Below are positions 1-6,314 of a stretch of DNA of 9,582 nucleotides, one piece after another. Under the pieces are notes generated by a model, which saw only the letters and a program-made list of their open reading frames with translations, was not told the DNA's origin and did no database searches. The DNA is taken from assembly GCA_900772775.1 (NCBI GenBank), contig CAAGRW010000047.1:1-9582 (forward strand), given 5' to 3'. Positions within the stretch are counted from its first letter, which is position 1. Each line of letters starts with the position of its first letter. Source of the stretch: Candidatus Rifleibacteriota bacterium. Lineage in GTDB: Bacteria > Vulcanimicrobiota > Xenobia > Xenobiales > Xenobiaceae. Made by a program: the position numbers and the translations under genes.

Positions 1-25
1 CTGTAAAACTTTTAAATAAAAATAT

Positions 26-30
26 CGGAG
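26..30 (+). promoter_or_regulatory. Ribosome binding site of the polA-like gene
   Basis: CGGAG lies 7 nt before the GTG codon at 38. It decides the start, because there is no ATG between the in-frame stop at 14-16 and this GTG. No convincing promoter is visible in the 37 bases before the gene, so it may be transcribed from further upstream. Confidence 0.6.
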
Positions 31-37
31 TCTTCCA

Positions 38-2755
38 GTGGATAACAAAGATAATAACAGCAAGAAATTACTTCTCATAGATGGCAACGGATTGGCTTAT
101 AGGGCTTTTTATGCTTTGCCTGCCCGTAAATCGGCGCTGGGATTTCCGTTTAACGCCATTTTAGGTTTTGTCAATCTAGTTATTAACACTATTATCTCCG
201 AGCGCCCTACTCATGTGGCGGTAGCTTTCGATCATGGCGCCTTGGTCGATACTTTGATGAAATTCCAGACTTACAATGTTCAGCGCGAAGAAATGTTGGA
301 CGATTTAGAACTTCAATTGCCTATTATTGAAGATTTTGTCCATGTTTGCGGCATTAAAGCTTATCGTATGCCCGGATTCGAAGCTGATGATTGTATTGGC
401 ACTTTGGCTGCTAAAGCTAATTGTGAGGGGTTTGATACTTTAATTATTTCCGGCGATTTGGGACTGATGCAATTAGTTTCGCCCAAAATTAAAGTTATGA
501 CTATGCGTCGCGGTATAGTTGATACAGTGATCTTTGACGAAGATATGGTCGTAAAAAAATACGGCTTGCGTCCTAGCCAATTAGCTGATTTGCGTGCTTT
601 AGCCGGTGATTCCAGTCAAAATATTGGTGGTGTACCCGGTATAGGAGAAGTAACTGCTCGCCGTTTACTTTCTCAGTATAACAGTTTGACTGAGTTATTT
701 GACTCTTTAGAACAATTGCCAGCTAAATGGCGCAATCCTCTTTCCGAAAATCGTGACGATGCTTTTGAATATTTGTCTCGTTCCACTATTCGTTGCGATT
801 TGCCTTTGGAAATCAACTGGGATGAGTGCTTATTTAAAGGCTTCCCGGTACAAATGACCAAGCGCATATTTGAGCAAATCAATTTGGGCGGAGCCGAAGC
901 TTTCTTGCGCACTATGGGTAAAGATGTAGCTGAAGAGGCTCCTTGCGCCATTCCCGAAGAGGCGCTTTATGGACAAAATGCTCTAGAAGCTTTAGAAGAG
1001 GTGAGCAAGTCTGATAAAGATGTGGCTTTGGTTTGGTTCCGTGATGAAGAGAATAGTGATTGGGGCTTATCTGTTTGCTTAAAAGAAGAGCAACCTTTTT
1101 ATCTTGATCTTTCTAGTTGGCATACTGAAGTTAGTGCCGAAATGCAAGCTCCTAGCCAAGAAGCTATTTGGCAAATTCTCAAACCTGTCTTCAGCGACGC
1201 TAAAAGAGTTAAATACGTCGTTGGTGTGCATGAAATTATGAAAAATGGCGCGGAAATGAATAATGTCCGCGATGTTTTGCTTTTCTCGGCCCTTTTGGAT
1301 ATCAATGTTTGGGAACATTCTATAGAAGCTATTTGTGCTCGCTACGGATTTGCCATTTATGATCGTAACCTTATTCTGGGTTTGAATCATGAATCTTTTG
1401 CTTCTATTCCTTTGCGCGGTCGTATTTGCTGGAGCGCCCGTGTAGCCGATGTTCTTATCAATTTGGGCGAATGTATGTATGCCGAAATTGAGAAGAGGAA
1501 GCTGGACGCTCTTTATCGTGATGTAGAAATTCCTTTGGCTAAATTAGGCTGGAATCTCAACAATTTGGGCGTCGATTGTGATAAAGAACTTACCCAAAAA
1601 ATAATAGATCTCATCGATGGCAAGTTGGAAGAAATTAAAGCCGATTTCTTTGCCGAAGCTGAGGTCGAAGAATTTGACTTGGATTCTGAAGAAGCGCTCA
1701 GTCACTATTTGTTTAATCACTTAGCACTTTTAGTACCAACCCGCCCCAAAAACGGATCCATCCTCAATGCCGAGATGCTTAAATCTTTGCAAGAGCAAAA
1801 TCCTATTGTGGAAAAAATTCGTTGCTACTGTGAGTTGTCTGAATTTAAGCGCACTTTTGTGCAAAAATTTATGGTCGAAGGCAAAACCAACGTCAAAGTC
1901 GACGGTCATCTCTTTAATTTAGCTTTAGTAAGCGAGCGTCGCTTGCAAATTTTGGGGCGCGTTTCCACTCGCGGCCTGACCGAATTGCTGGAGCATATGA
2001 TGGCTGTAATTGATAATTTAGCTTGTGTTTCCGTGCGTCGTCCTTTGGCCAAAGCTATGGACGATTTCCTCCGTCCCAAAGGGGCTTCACGTTTAATTTA
2101 TATTCGTTTCCCGGCTATGTGTTTGCGTTTCTTAGCTTATATTGCCAAAGATAAAGTGTTGGCTGAAGCGTTAGATAGCGGTCGCGATGTAGAAATGGAA
2201 CTGTTGAAAAAAGTTTTCGGTGAAGATCTCGATAAGATCATCTCTGTACGCTATTTGTTCGTTAACATGTTGCTTTTCTACTTCAGTCCCGCTTGGTTAG
2301 CTCGCCGCTTGAGTCTTGAAGGTGAAGAAGGTTTGCAAAAGGCTAAGACCTATCTTGATAAGTTTGAGCGCATCTTAGGAGAAGATTATCCTGTAAGTTG
2401 GGACTTCATTTTGCGCAGTCAGTCCAGAGCTACGGCTATGGAAGAAATTAGCACTTTGGCCGGCCGCAGCTGTCGCTTTGTGGAAGCGGGTAGTCGCAAT
2501 TATAGCATCCGTGAAAACGGAGAACGCTTCGCTAGGGCGTTCCCTGTCGAAGGCGGCTGTGCCGATATTATGCGTTTGGCCTTAGTCAAAATTTTTGAAA
2601 CTTTCGGTACGGAAGTTTCTGCTGGATCGTGCAAAAATATGATCATTGTACATGCTCCCAAAGGTAAAGAAGTTGATATAGCCGAACGCTGTCGCCAACT
2701 TTGCCTGGAAGCTGCTGCCGAAGTGCCTCTTAAAGTCGAGTATCGTATTCATTAA
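38..2755 (+). CDS. polA: DNA polymerase I homologue (family A), predicted catalytically inactive
   Basis: Full-length Pol I architecture in 905 residues, within the usual family range. Residues ~10-290 are the 5' nuclease region (LLLIDGNGLAYR at 11-22, FEADD at 114-118, helix-hairpin-helix GVPGIGEVTARRLL at 198-211). Residues ~328-490 match the 3'-5' exonuclease fold without a DxE motif. Residues ~490-905 are the polymerase domain. By alignment from memory with E. coli Pol I, the polymerase residues are replaced: motif A Asp705 is Arg690 and Glu710 is Cys695; motif B Arg754 is Ser736, Lys758 is Leu740 and Phe762 is Met744; Gln849 is Glu838; motif C VHDE reads VHAP at 871-874. Tyr748 and His872 are kept. 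The start is GTG with CGGAG at 26-30, 7 nt upstream; an in-frame stop at 14-16 rules out a much longer N-terminus. Family assignment is secure. Loss of polymerase activity is a strong inference. A DNA-binding or structural role is possible but not shown. Confidence 0.9.
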   Translation: MDNKDNNSKKLLLIDGNGLAYRAFYALPARKSALGFPFNAILGFVNLVINTIISERPTHVAVAFDHGALVDTLMKFQTYNVQREEMLDDLELQLPIIEDFVHVCGIKAYRMPGFEADDCIGTLAAKANCEGFDTLIISGDLGLMQLVSPKIKVMTMRRGIVDTVIFDEDMVVKKYGLRPSQLADLRALAGDSSQNIGGVPGIGEVTARRLLSQYNSLTELFDSLEQLPAKWRNPLSENRDDAFEYLSRSTIRCDLPLEINWDECLFKGFPVQMTKRIFEQINLGGAEAFLRTMGKDVAEEAPCAIPEEALYGQNALEALEEVSKSDKDVALVWFRDEENSDWGLSVCLKEEQPFYLDLSSWHTEVSAEMQAPSQEAIWQILKPVFSDAKRVKYVVGVHEIMKNGAEMNNVRDVLLFSALLDINVWEHSIEAICARYGFAIYDRNLILGLNHESFASIPLRGRICWSARVADVLINLGECMYAEIEKRKLDALYRDVEIPLAKLGWNLNNLGVDCDKELTQKIIDLIDGKLEEIKADFFAEAEVEEFDLDSEEALSHYLFNHLALLVPTRPKNGSILNAEMLKSLQEQNPIVEKIRCYCELSEFKRTFVQKFMVEGKTNVKVDGHLFNLALVSERRLQILGRVSTRGLTELLEHMMAVIDNLACVSVRRPLAKAMDDFLRPKGASRLIYIRFPAMCLRFLAYIAKDKVLAEALDSGRDVEMELLKKVFGEDLDKIISVRYLFVNMLLFYFSPAWLARRLSLEGEEGLQKAKTYLDKFERILGEDYPVSWDFILRSQSRATAMEEISTLAGRSCRFVEAGSRNYSIRENGERFARAFPVEGGCADIMRLALVKIFETFGTEVSAGSCKNMIIVHAPKGKEVDIAERCRQLCLEAAAEVPLKVEYRIH

Positions 2756-2819
2756 AATAATTAAGCTAGACAGCAGAAAAATGTGTAAGGTTGCGATTTC
2801 TTCTGCAGCCTTGCACTCG

Positions 2820-2849
2820 CAAAAGTTTTTTTTCTTGAGAAAACTTTTG
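2820..2849 (+). other. Perfect 10-bp inverted repeat after the polA-like gene
   Basis: CAAAAGTTTT at 2820-2829 pairs perfectly with AAAACTTTTG at 2840-2849, with a 10-base loop. An alternative register pairs TTTTC with GAAAA around the TTGA loop at 2835-2838. The T-rich run is in the rising arm and loop, not after the stem, and AAGGAGTAATG follows. It therefore does not look like a normal intrinsic terminator on the + strand. It overlaps the closing arm of the 2791-2822 repeat by three bases, so the two could compete. Confidence 0.5.
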
Positions 2850-2902
2850 AAGGAGTAATGAAAAAACAGCAGAACTTTAGGGCATCATAAGCTTGAAACA
2901 GA

Positions 2903-3016
2903 CTGCCCAAGATCGCGTTTTTGAGGCGATATATGGCGGTCGTAGGGCAGAGTAACTCCGCTACTGCGGAAGGTTACTGTCATGAATAGGGGATTGTTCA
3001 CCCCCGAATATACGCC
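2903..3016 (+). ncRNA. Candidate structured RNA element with two exclusive folds
   Basis: Fold I pairs CTGCCC (2903-2908) with GGGCAG (2945-2950), enclosing ATCGC (2912-2916) with GCGAT (2926-2930). Fold II pairs GGCGATATAT (2925-2934) with ATATACGCC (3008-3016, one bulged A), enclosing two hairpins: AGTAAC+TCCGC / GCGGA+GTTACT (2951-2978, loop TACT, 2-nt bulge) and GGGG/CCCC (2989-3004, 8-nt loop). Bases 2926-2930 are used by both folds, so they exclude each other. The pairings are read directly from the sequence. That this is a real functional RNA, and on this strand, is inference from its density of stems and its place before rpsA. Confidence 0.4.
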
Positions 3017-3035
3017 TGTGGACATAATGGAGTTG

Positions 3036-3072
3036 ACGCTTTCCTTCCGATTCTTTAGGAGAATGGAAGCGT
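3036..3072 (+). other. Long hairpin in the rpsA leader
   Basis: ACGCTTTCC (3036-3044) pairs with GGAAGCGT (3065-3072) with one bulged T, and ATTCT (3050-3054) pairs with AGAAT (3060-3064) above an internal loop. The apex is TTTAG. There is no T-tract after it, so it is not an intrinsic terminator. It is probably part of the structured leader. Confidence 0.45.
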
Positions 3073-3096
3073 GGCCTGCGTGGATGAATCAGGAAT

Positions 3097-3136
3097 TTCA
3101 CCGAAAGATCTTCTAAGATTTTGCGGTCAGAGTGAA
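3097..3136 (+). other. Hairpin just upstream of the rpsA ribosome binding site
   Basis: TTCAC (3097-3101) pairs with GTGAA (3132-3136), followed by a second short CG/CG contact and an inner arm in which ATCT and AGAT flank the TCTA loop near 3108-3119. The stem ends 10 nt before AGGGAG at 3147-3152, so it is well placed to influence access of the ribosome, or of S1 itself, to the start region. Confidence 0.4.
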
Positions 3137-3165
3137 CGGTTATTAAAGGGAGCTAATACGACAAT

Positions 3166-4407
3166 ATGGACGACAATACTCAACCTACCACTTCAGCCGA
3201 AGAGAACTGCCAGGATATGGCCCAGGCTCTGGAAGAATACGAGAAGAACGTAAAGCCTATCTCCAAGGATGATTTCCTTGAGGGCAAAGTCATCAGCGTC
3301 AGCGATGATGGTGTTTATGTTGACGTAGGTTACAAGACCGACGGTTTCATCCCCGCCAACCAGGTATCCAATGCGCCTGACGTATCCCCCAAGGATGTAG
3401 TCAAGGTTGGAGACAAAATCAACGTTGTAGTACAAAAAGTTGATGAGTCCGAAGGTACCCTGACCCTTTCCAAGCGCCGCGCCGATAACGAAAAGGCCTG
3501 GAGAGACATCTTGGAGGCTATGGAAGAGGGTAAAACTATCACTGCTACTTGCACCGAGCAGGTTAAAGGCGGCTTGATTGTAGACGTAGGTATCCGTGGT
3601 TTCGTGCCCGCTTCCCACGCCGACATTCGTCCGGTTCGCGATCTCTCCGAGTTCATCGGTGAAGAACTCAACTTGAAGGTTCTCGAAGTTGACAAGAGCC
3701 GTCGCAAGGTTGTGCTCTCCCGCAAGAAAGCCGAAGAAGAACTTCGTCGCAAGAGCAAAGAAGACACCTTGAAGAAGCTCACCGAGGGCAGCATTGTCAG
3801 CGGTACTGTAGCTCGTCTCACCCCCTTTGGCGCTTTCGTAAACTTAGGCGGAGTAGATGGTCTCGTTCACATCTCCGAGCTTTCCTGGAGCCGCATTAAG
3901 CAGCCTTCCGACGTGGTACAACCCGGTCAGCAAGTCGACGTTCTCATTTTGAAGGTCGATCCCGAGCTCAACCGCATTTCTTTATCCTTGCGTCAAGCCG
4001 CCCCCGATCCTTGGTTAATGGCTTGCGACAAGCACAAAGTAGGCGATGTAGTTAAAGGCCGCATCACTCGTTTGGCCAGCAAGTACGCCTTCATGGAAGT
4101 TATGCCCGGTGTAGAAGGCCTCATCCCCGTCAGCGAAATGGATCGCTCTCACGTGAATCGTCCTTCCGACATTCTTAAGCCCGACCAGGAAGTACAGGCC
4201 GAGATTATCGACCTCGATCGCGAGAAACGCCGCATGACCTTGTCTCTCAAGCGTCTTCAGCAGCCCGCCGCTCGTTCCAACGAGAACAACAGCGGTCGTC
4301 GCGTCTCTCACGATGAGCGTGGCAGCGGCAACAGCATTGGCGAGATCTTAGCCTCCAAGATGGGCAAAGATAAGCTTAACAACATCACCAAGAACGAAGA
4401 GGCCTAG
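3166..4407 (+). CDS. rpsA: 30S ribosomal protein S1
   Basis: The 413-residue product carries four S1 RNA-binding OB-fold domains at about residues 38-104, 121-186, 207-276 and 292-363. Typical signatures include DGFIPANQV (59-67), GIRGFVPAS (142-150), LTPFGAFVNLGGVDGLVHISELSW (from 218) and GVEGLIPVSEM (315-325). Repeated closing strands of the form RRKVVLSRKK or NRISLSLRQ end the domains. Four domains is the shorter form found in many Gram-positive and related bacteria; E. coli S1 has six. The protein binds mRNA at the 30S platform and helps start translation on structured messages. The Lys/Asn/Arg-rich tail (~365-413) is likely disordered. AGGGAG at 3147-3152 is 13 nt before the ATG, a long spacing. 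Codons are clearly richer in C-ending forms (ctc, aac, gac, cgc) than in neighbours, as expected for a highly expressed gene. Its place between polA and coaE is unusual. Confidence 0.95.
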   Translation: MDDNTQPTTSAEENCQDMAQALEEYEKNVKPISKDDFLEGKVISVSDDGVYVDVGYKTDGFIPANQVSNAPDVSPKDVVKVGDKINVVVQKVDESEGTLTLSKRRADNEKAWRDILEAMEEGKTITATCTEQVKGGLIVDVGIRGFVPASHADIRPVRDLSEFIGEELNLKVLEVDKSRRKVVLSRKKAEEELRRKSKEDTLKKLTEGSIVSGTVARLTPFGAFVNLGGVDGLVHISELSWSRIKQPSDVVQPGQQVDVLILKVDPELNRISLSLRQAAPDPWLMACDKHKVGDVVKGRITRLASKYAFMEVMPGVEGLIPVSEMDRSHVNRPSDILKPDQEVQAEIIDLDREKRRMTLSLKRLQQPAARSNENNSGRRVSHDERGSGNSIGEILASKMGKDKLNNITKNEEA

Positions 4408-4444
4408 TACCTACTCGTTCGGAGTTCCGCTCCGCTGAAAAGTG

Positions 4445-4508
4445 AAAAATCCCCGACCTTAGCAGGTGTAGCTTGTAGCTTTACCTAATCGAGGCGGGGA
4501 TTTTTTTT
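4445..4508 (+). terminator. Intrinsic terminator after rpsA
   Basis: AAAAATCCCCG (4445-4455) pairs with CGGGGATTTTT, and the run of eight T ends at 4508. An inner arm, AGGTGTAGC with GCTTTACCT, extends the hairpin with one mismatch and one wobble pair. A smaller hairpin, CGGAG/CTCCG (4420-4434), lies just upstream. Only 27 bases separate the T-tract from the coaE start. Confidence 0.88.
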
Positions 4509-4535
4509 GGAAAGATTCTGCGTTTTTGAGGCATC

Positions 4536-5168
4536 ATGACATCGACTATGGAAGCTAAAGAAGGTGTAGTTTGGGGACTTACTGGCGGAATTGCTTGTGG
4601 AAAGTCTACAGTTGCTGCTTTGTTGCAACAGCTGGGCGCTAGTGTTATCGATTGTGATTTAGTTAGTAGAGAGCTAGTTCAACCTGGCACTCCGCTTTTA
4701 GCAAAAATAGCTGAGCTTTTTGGGGATAATGTTTTGGATAAGCAAGGGGCCTTGCGCCGCTCTTATTTAGGAAAAATTGTCTTTCACGATCCTGATAAAT
4801 TACAAGCTTTAAATGAATTAATTCACCCAGCCATTTGGAAACGTACTTTTGCTTTGGTTGCTCAAGCTCGCTTGGAAGTCCCTTTAGTTTTTATAATGGC
4901 TCCTTTGCTTTTTGAACATGGAGCTGAAGCGGCTTGCGATGGAGTTTTGGTTGTTGATATCAATGAGAAGAAGCAATTGGAGCGACTTATGAGCCGTGAC
5001 AAATTGACTAAGTTTGAGGCCAGAGAACGCATAAGCTCGCAAATGAGTTTGGCGGCCAAAGCTGAAAGGGCCACCATTTTGATAGACAACAACGGCACTT
5101 TGAAAGATTTGCGCCGTCAAGTTGAGCAAATTTGGCTGGAAAGGTTCGCACCTATATATGGACTTTGA
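4536..5168 (+). CDS. coaE: Dephospho-CoA kinase
   Basis: This enzyme carries out the last step of coenzyme A synthesis in the cytoplasm, phosphorylating the 3'-hydroxyl of dephospho-CoA with ATP. The 210-residue product is normal in length. Visible motifs are the P-loop GGIACGKS (17-24), VIDCD (37-41, usually IDAD), IHP (96-98), APLLFE (122-127, matching the family PLLFE), the lid segment RDKL...EARERISSQ (154-169) and the C-terminal NNGTLKDLRRQV (185-196). GAGG at 4528-4531 sits 4 nt before the chosen ATG; a second ATG at 4548 would remove four residues. The 3' end overlaps the next gene by 11 bases, which suggests translational coupling. The position after a polA homologue matches a gene order common in Clostridia-like bacteria. 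Confidence 0.95.
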   Translation: MTSTMEAKEGVVWGLTGGIACGKSTVAALLQQLGASVIDCDLVSRELVQPGTPLLAKIAELFGDNVLDKQGALRRSYLGKIVFHDPDKLQALNELIHPAIWKRTFALVAQARLEVPLVFIMAPLLFEHGAEAACDGVLVVDINEKKQLERLMSRDKLTKFEARERISSQMSLAAKAERATILIDNNGTLKDLRRQVEQIWLERFAPIYGL

Positions 5169-5814
5169 GATAAAGGCAAAGTCTGAGAGTGAAAAGAAAA
5201 ACAATATTTGCTCTTTTTCCTCCATTTTGGTCAGACTTTTGCTGCTTTTTTTAGTGATTTTTCTAGTTTTATATGCCAACTGGTCTCGCATTGAACACTA
5301 TTGGTACCCATTGAAATATGAGAGTACAGTAATTTCCGCAGGGCGTGAAGCTGGAGTCAGTCCTTCGTTAGTCGCCGGGGTTATTTTGGCTGAAAGCGGT
5401 TTTAATCCAGAGGCTCAATCTGAAGTTGGAGCTTTGGGGTTGATGCAACTTATGCCGGATACGGCCCGTTGGATAGCGGAGTCCCACCAAATAGAAGTCG
5501 CCCAAGAAGATAAGCGCCGTTTGCAAGAGCCTGAACTAAATATCTATCTGGGGGCTTATTATTTAGCCTGGCTTTTGCAACGTTTTGACAATAAGAGTGT
5601 TGAAGCTTTGGCCGCTTACAATGCCGGTCAGCATGAAGTTGATTCTTGGATAGAAGAACATGGAGGGCCGTTGACAATAGAAGAAATACCGGTACCTGAA
5701 ACAAGATTTTTTGTAAAAAAGGTCTTGAATAATGCAGAAAAATATAGCAAACTTTATCCACAGTTGGTTCGTAACCAACCTTCTCATATTTACAGAGTAG
5801 AAAAAAATGGCTAA
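5158..5814 (+). CDS. Membrane-anchored lytic transglycosylase (SLT domain)
   Basis: The 218-residue protein has a short polar N-terminus, one hydrophobic segment (~23-40, rich in Leu/Val/Phe) with no clear signal-peptidase site, then a soluble Slt/goose-lysozyme-like domain (~55-205). The catalytic Glu is in the AES motif (Glu79), followed by GALGLMQLMPDTA (91-103), AYNAG (153-157) and ETRFFV (181-186). It should cleave the MurNAc-GlcNAc bond of peptidoglycan with formation of 1,6-anhydro ends, acting outside the membrane. The chosen ATG overlaps coaE by 11 bases; a TTG at 5122 would give a longer product but would place 12 extra residues wholly inside coaE. GGAAAGG (5138-5144) is 13 nt upstream, a weak placement, so coupling to coaE is likely. 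It follows coaE as in many Clostridia-like genomes. Confidence 0.9.
   Translation: MDFEIKAKSESEKKNNICSFSSILVRLLLLFLVIFLVLYANWSRIEHYWYPLKYESTVISAGREAGVSPSLVAGVILAESGFNPEAQSEVGALGLMQLMPDTARWIAESHQIEVAQEDKRRLQEPELNIYLGAYYLAWLLQRFDNKSVEALAAYNAGQHEVDSWIEEHGGPLTIEEIPVPETRFFVKKVLNNAEKYSKLYPQLVRNQPSHIYRVEKNG
5763..5779 (+). other. Perfect 7-bp hairpin ahead of smpB
   Basis: GTTGGTT (5763-5769) and AACCAAC (5773-5779) form a perfect stem with a CGT loop inside the last codons of the transglycosylase gene, 27 bases before the smpB start. It may affect translation at the overlap or be chance. Confidence 0.4.
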
Positions 5815-6298
5815 AAAGAACAAAAATCAACAAAAAACAGAGTCAGGCGTAAAAATTATTGCCGTCAATAGGCAAGCTAGACATGAATATATTTTCGAAG
5901 AATTTTTCGAAGCTGGTATTGCTTTACAAGGAACAGAAGTCAAGTCTTTGCGCGAAGGACGGCTCAGTTTGGTCGATGCTTATGCTGTAGTAGACGATTT
6001 TAATCAAGTTTGGTTAAAAGGTCTGAATATTAGTAAATGGCACTATGCTAGCACCTTTAATCATGATCCTATGCGAGCTCGTCGTCTTTTGCTTAATAAA
6101 AGCGAAATTAGACGTTTGAAGGCTCGTACTCATGAAAAGGGGCTGACGATCATTCCTACCAAGCTATACTTTAAGAAAAATTACATTAAAGTAGAAATAG
6201 CTTTGTCGCGTGGTAAGAAACTTTACGACAAACGTGAAGCAGAGGCTGCGAAAACTGCCAAACGCGACATTGAGCGAGCTATCGCCGAGCGCAGATAA
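5807..6298 (+). CDS. smpB: SsrA-binding protein SmpB
   Basis: SmpB binds tmRNA and brings it to ribosomes stalled on messages lacking a stop codon, mimicking the missing codon-anticodon contact. The 163-residue product has the usual length and signatures: NRQARHEYIFEEFFEAGI (21-38), LQGTEVKSLREG (40-51), YFKKNYIKVEIALSRGKKLYDKR (from 121) and the basic C-terminal tail DIERAIAERR. The ATG overlaps the transglycosylase stop by 8 bases, so the two are probably translationally coupled. The ribosome site is weak (GAG near 5795-5797). No tmRNA gene is visible in this window, so ssrA must lie elsewhere. Confidence 0.96.
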   Translation: MAKKNKNQQKTESGVKIIAVNRQARHEYIFEEFFEAGIALQGTEVKSLREGRLSLVDAYAVVDDFNQVWLKGLNISKWHYASTFNHDPMRARRLLLNKSEIRRLKARTHEKGLTIIPTKLYFKKNYIKVEIALSRGKKLYDKREAEAAKTAKRDIERAIAERR

Positions 6299-6314
6299 AC
6301 CACATATCAGAGGG

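Larger units (their letters stand above)
2756..3165 (+). promoter_or_regulatory. Structured 410-nt gap and probable leader of rpsA
   Basis: No gene of convincing length lies in this gap. Seen directly are many inverted repeats: 2791-2796 with 2817-2822; 2820-2829 with 2840-2849; 2903-2908 with 2945-2950; 2912-2916 with 2926-2930; 2925-2934 with 3008-3016; 2951-2961 with 2966-2978; 2989-2992 with 3001-3004; 3036-3044 with 3065-3072; and 3097-3101 with 3132-3136. The set ends about 10 nt before the rpsA Shine-Dalgarno (AGGGAG, 3147-3152). This is either a long 5' untranslated leader, for example for S1 autoregulation as known in E. coli, or a separate small RNA. I compared it from memory with RNase P RNA, tmRNA, SRP RNA and common riboswitch cores and saw no match; 6S RNA cannot be excluded. 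No strong sigma-70 promoter was found. Confidence 0.5.

Noticed and set aside
2820..2849. Terminator of the polA-like gene
   Set aside because: The T-run is inside the hairpin rather than after it, so it lacks the form of an intrinsic terminator.
3033..3061. Sigma-70-like promoter with TTGACG at 3033
   Set aside because: The -10 candidate at the right spacing (TAGGAG) is poor and the segment is better explained as one arm and loop of the 3036-3072 hairpin.
2890..3140. Possible RNase P RNA, tmRNA or SRP RNA gene in the rpsA leader
   Set aside because: The conserved cores I know (GAGGAAAGUCC of RNase P, the tRNA-like ends and tag frame of tmRNA, the GGAAGG-type SRP apical loop in context) were not found on either strand.
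3071..3253. 60-codon frame starting GTG at 3071 and running into rpsA
   Set aside because: It has no ribosome site, begins inside a hairpin and its second half lies within rpsA in another frame; the product resembles nothing known.
3193..3821. Two reverse-strand frames of 141 and 163 codons opposite rpsA
   Set aside because: They are antisense shadows of a clear S1 gene, encouraged by its codon bias, with low-complexity products.
5122..5157. TTG start at 5122 for the lytic transglycosylase
   Set aside because: The ATG at 5158 gives a normal short cytoplasmic tail before the membrane segment and a typical 11-base overlap with coaE.
4884..5833. Reverse-strand frames of 78-135 codons opposite coaE and the transglycosylase
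   Set aside because: They lie entirely over confident genes and give Phe/Ser-rich products without recognisable domains.
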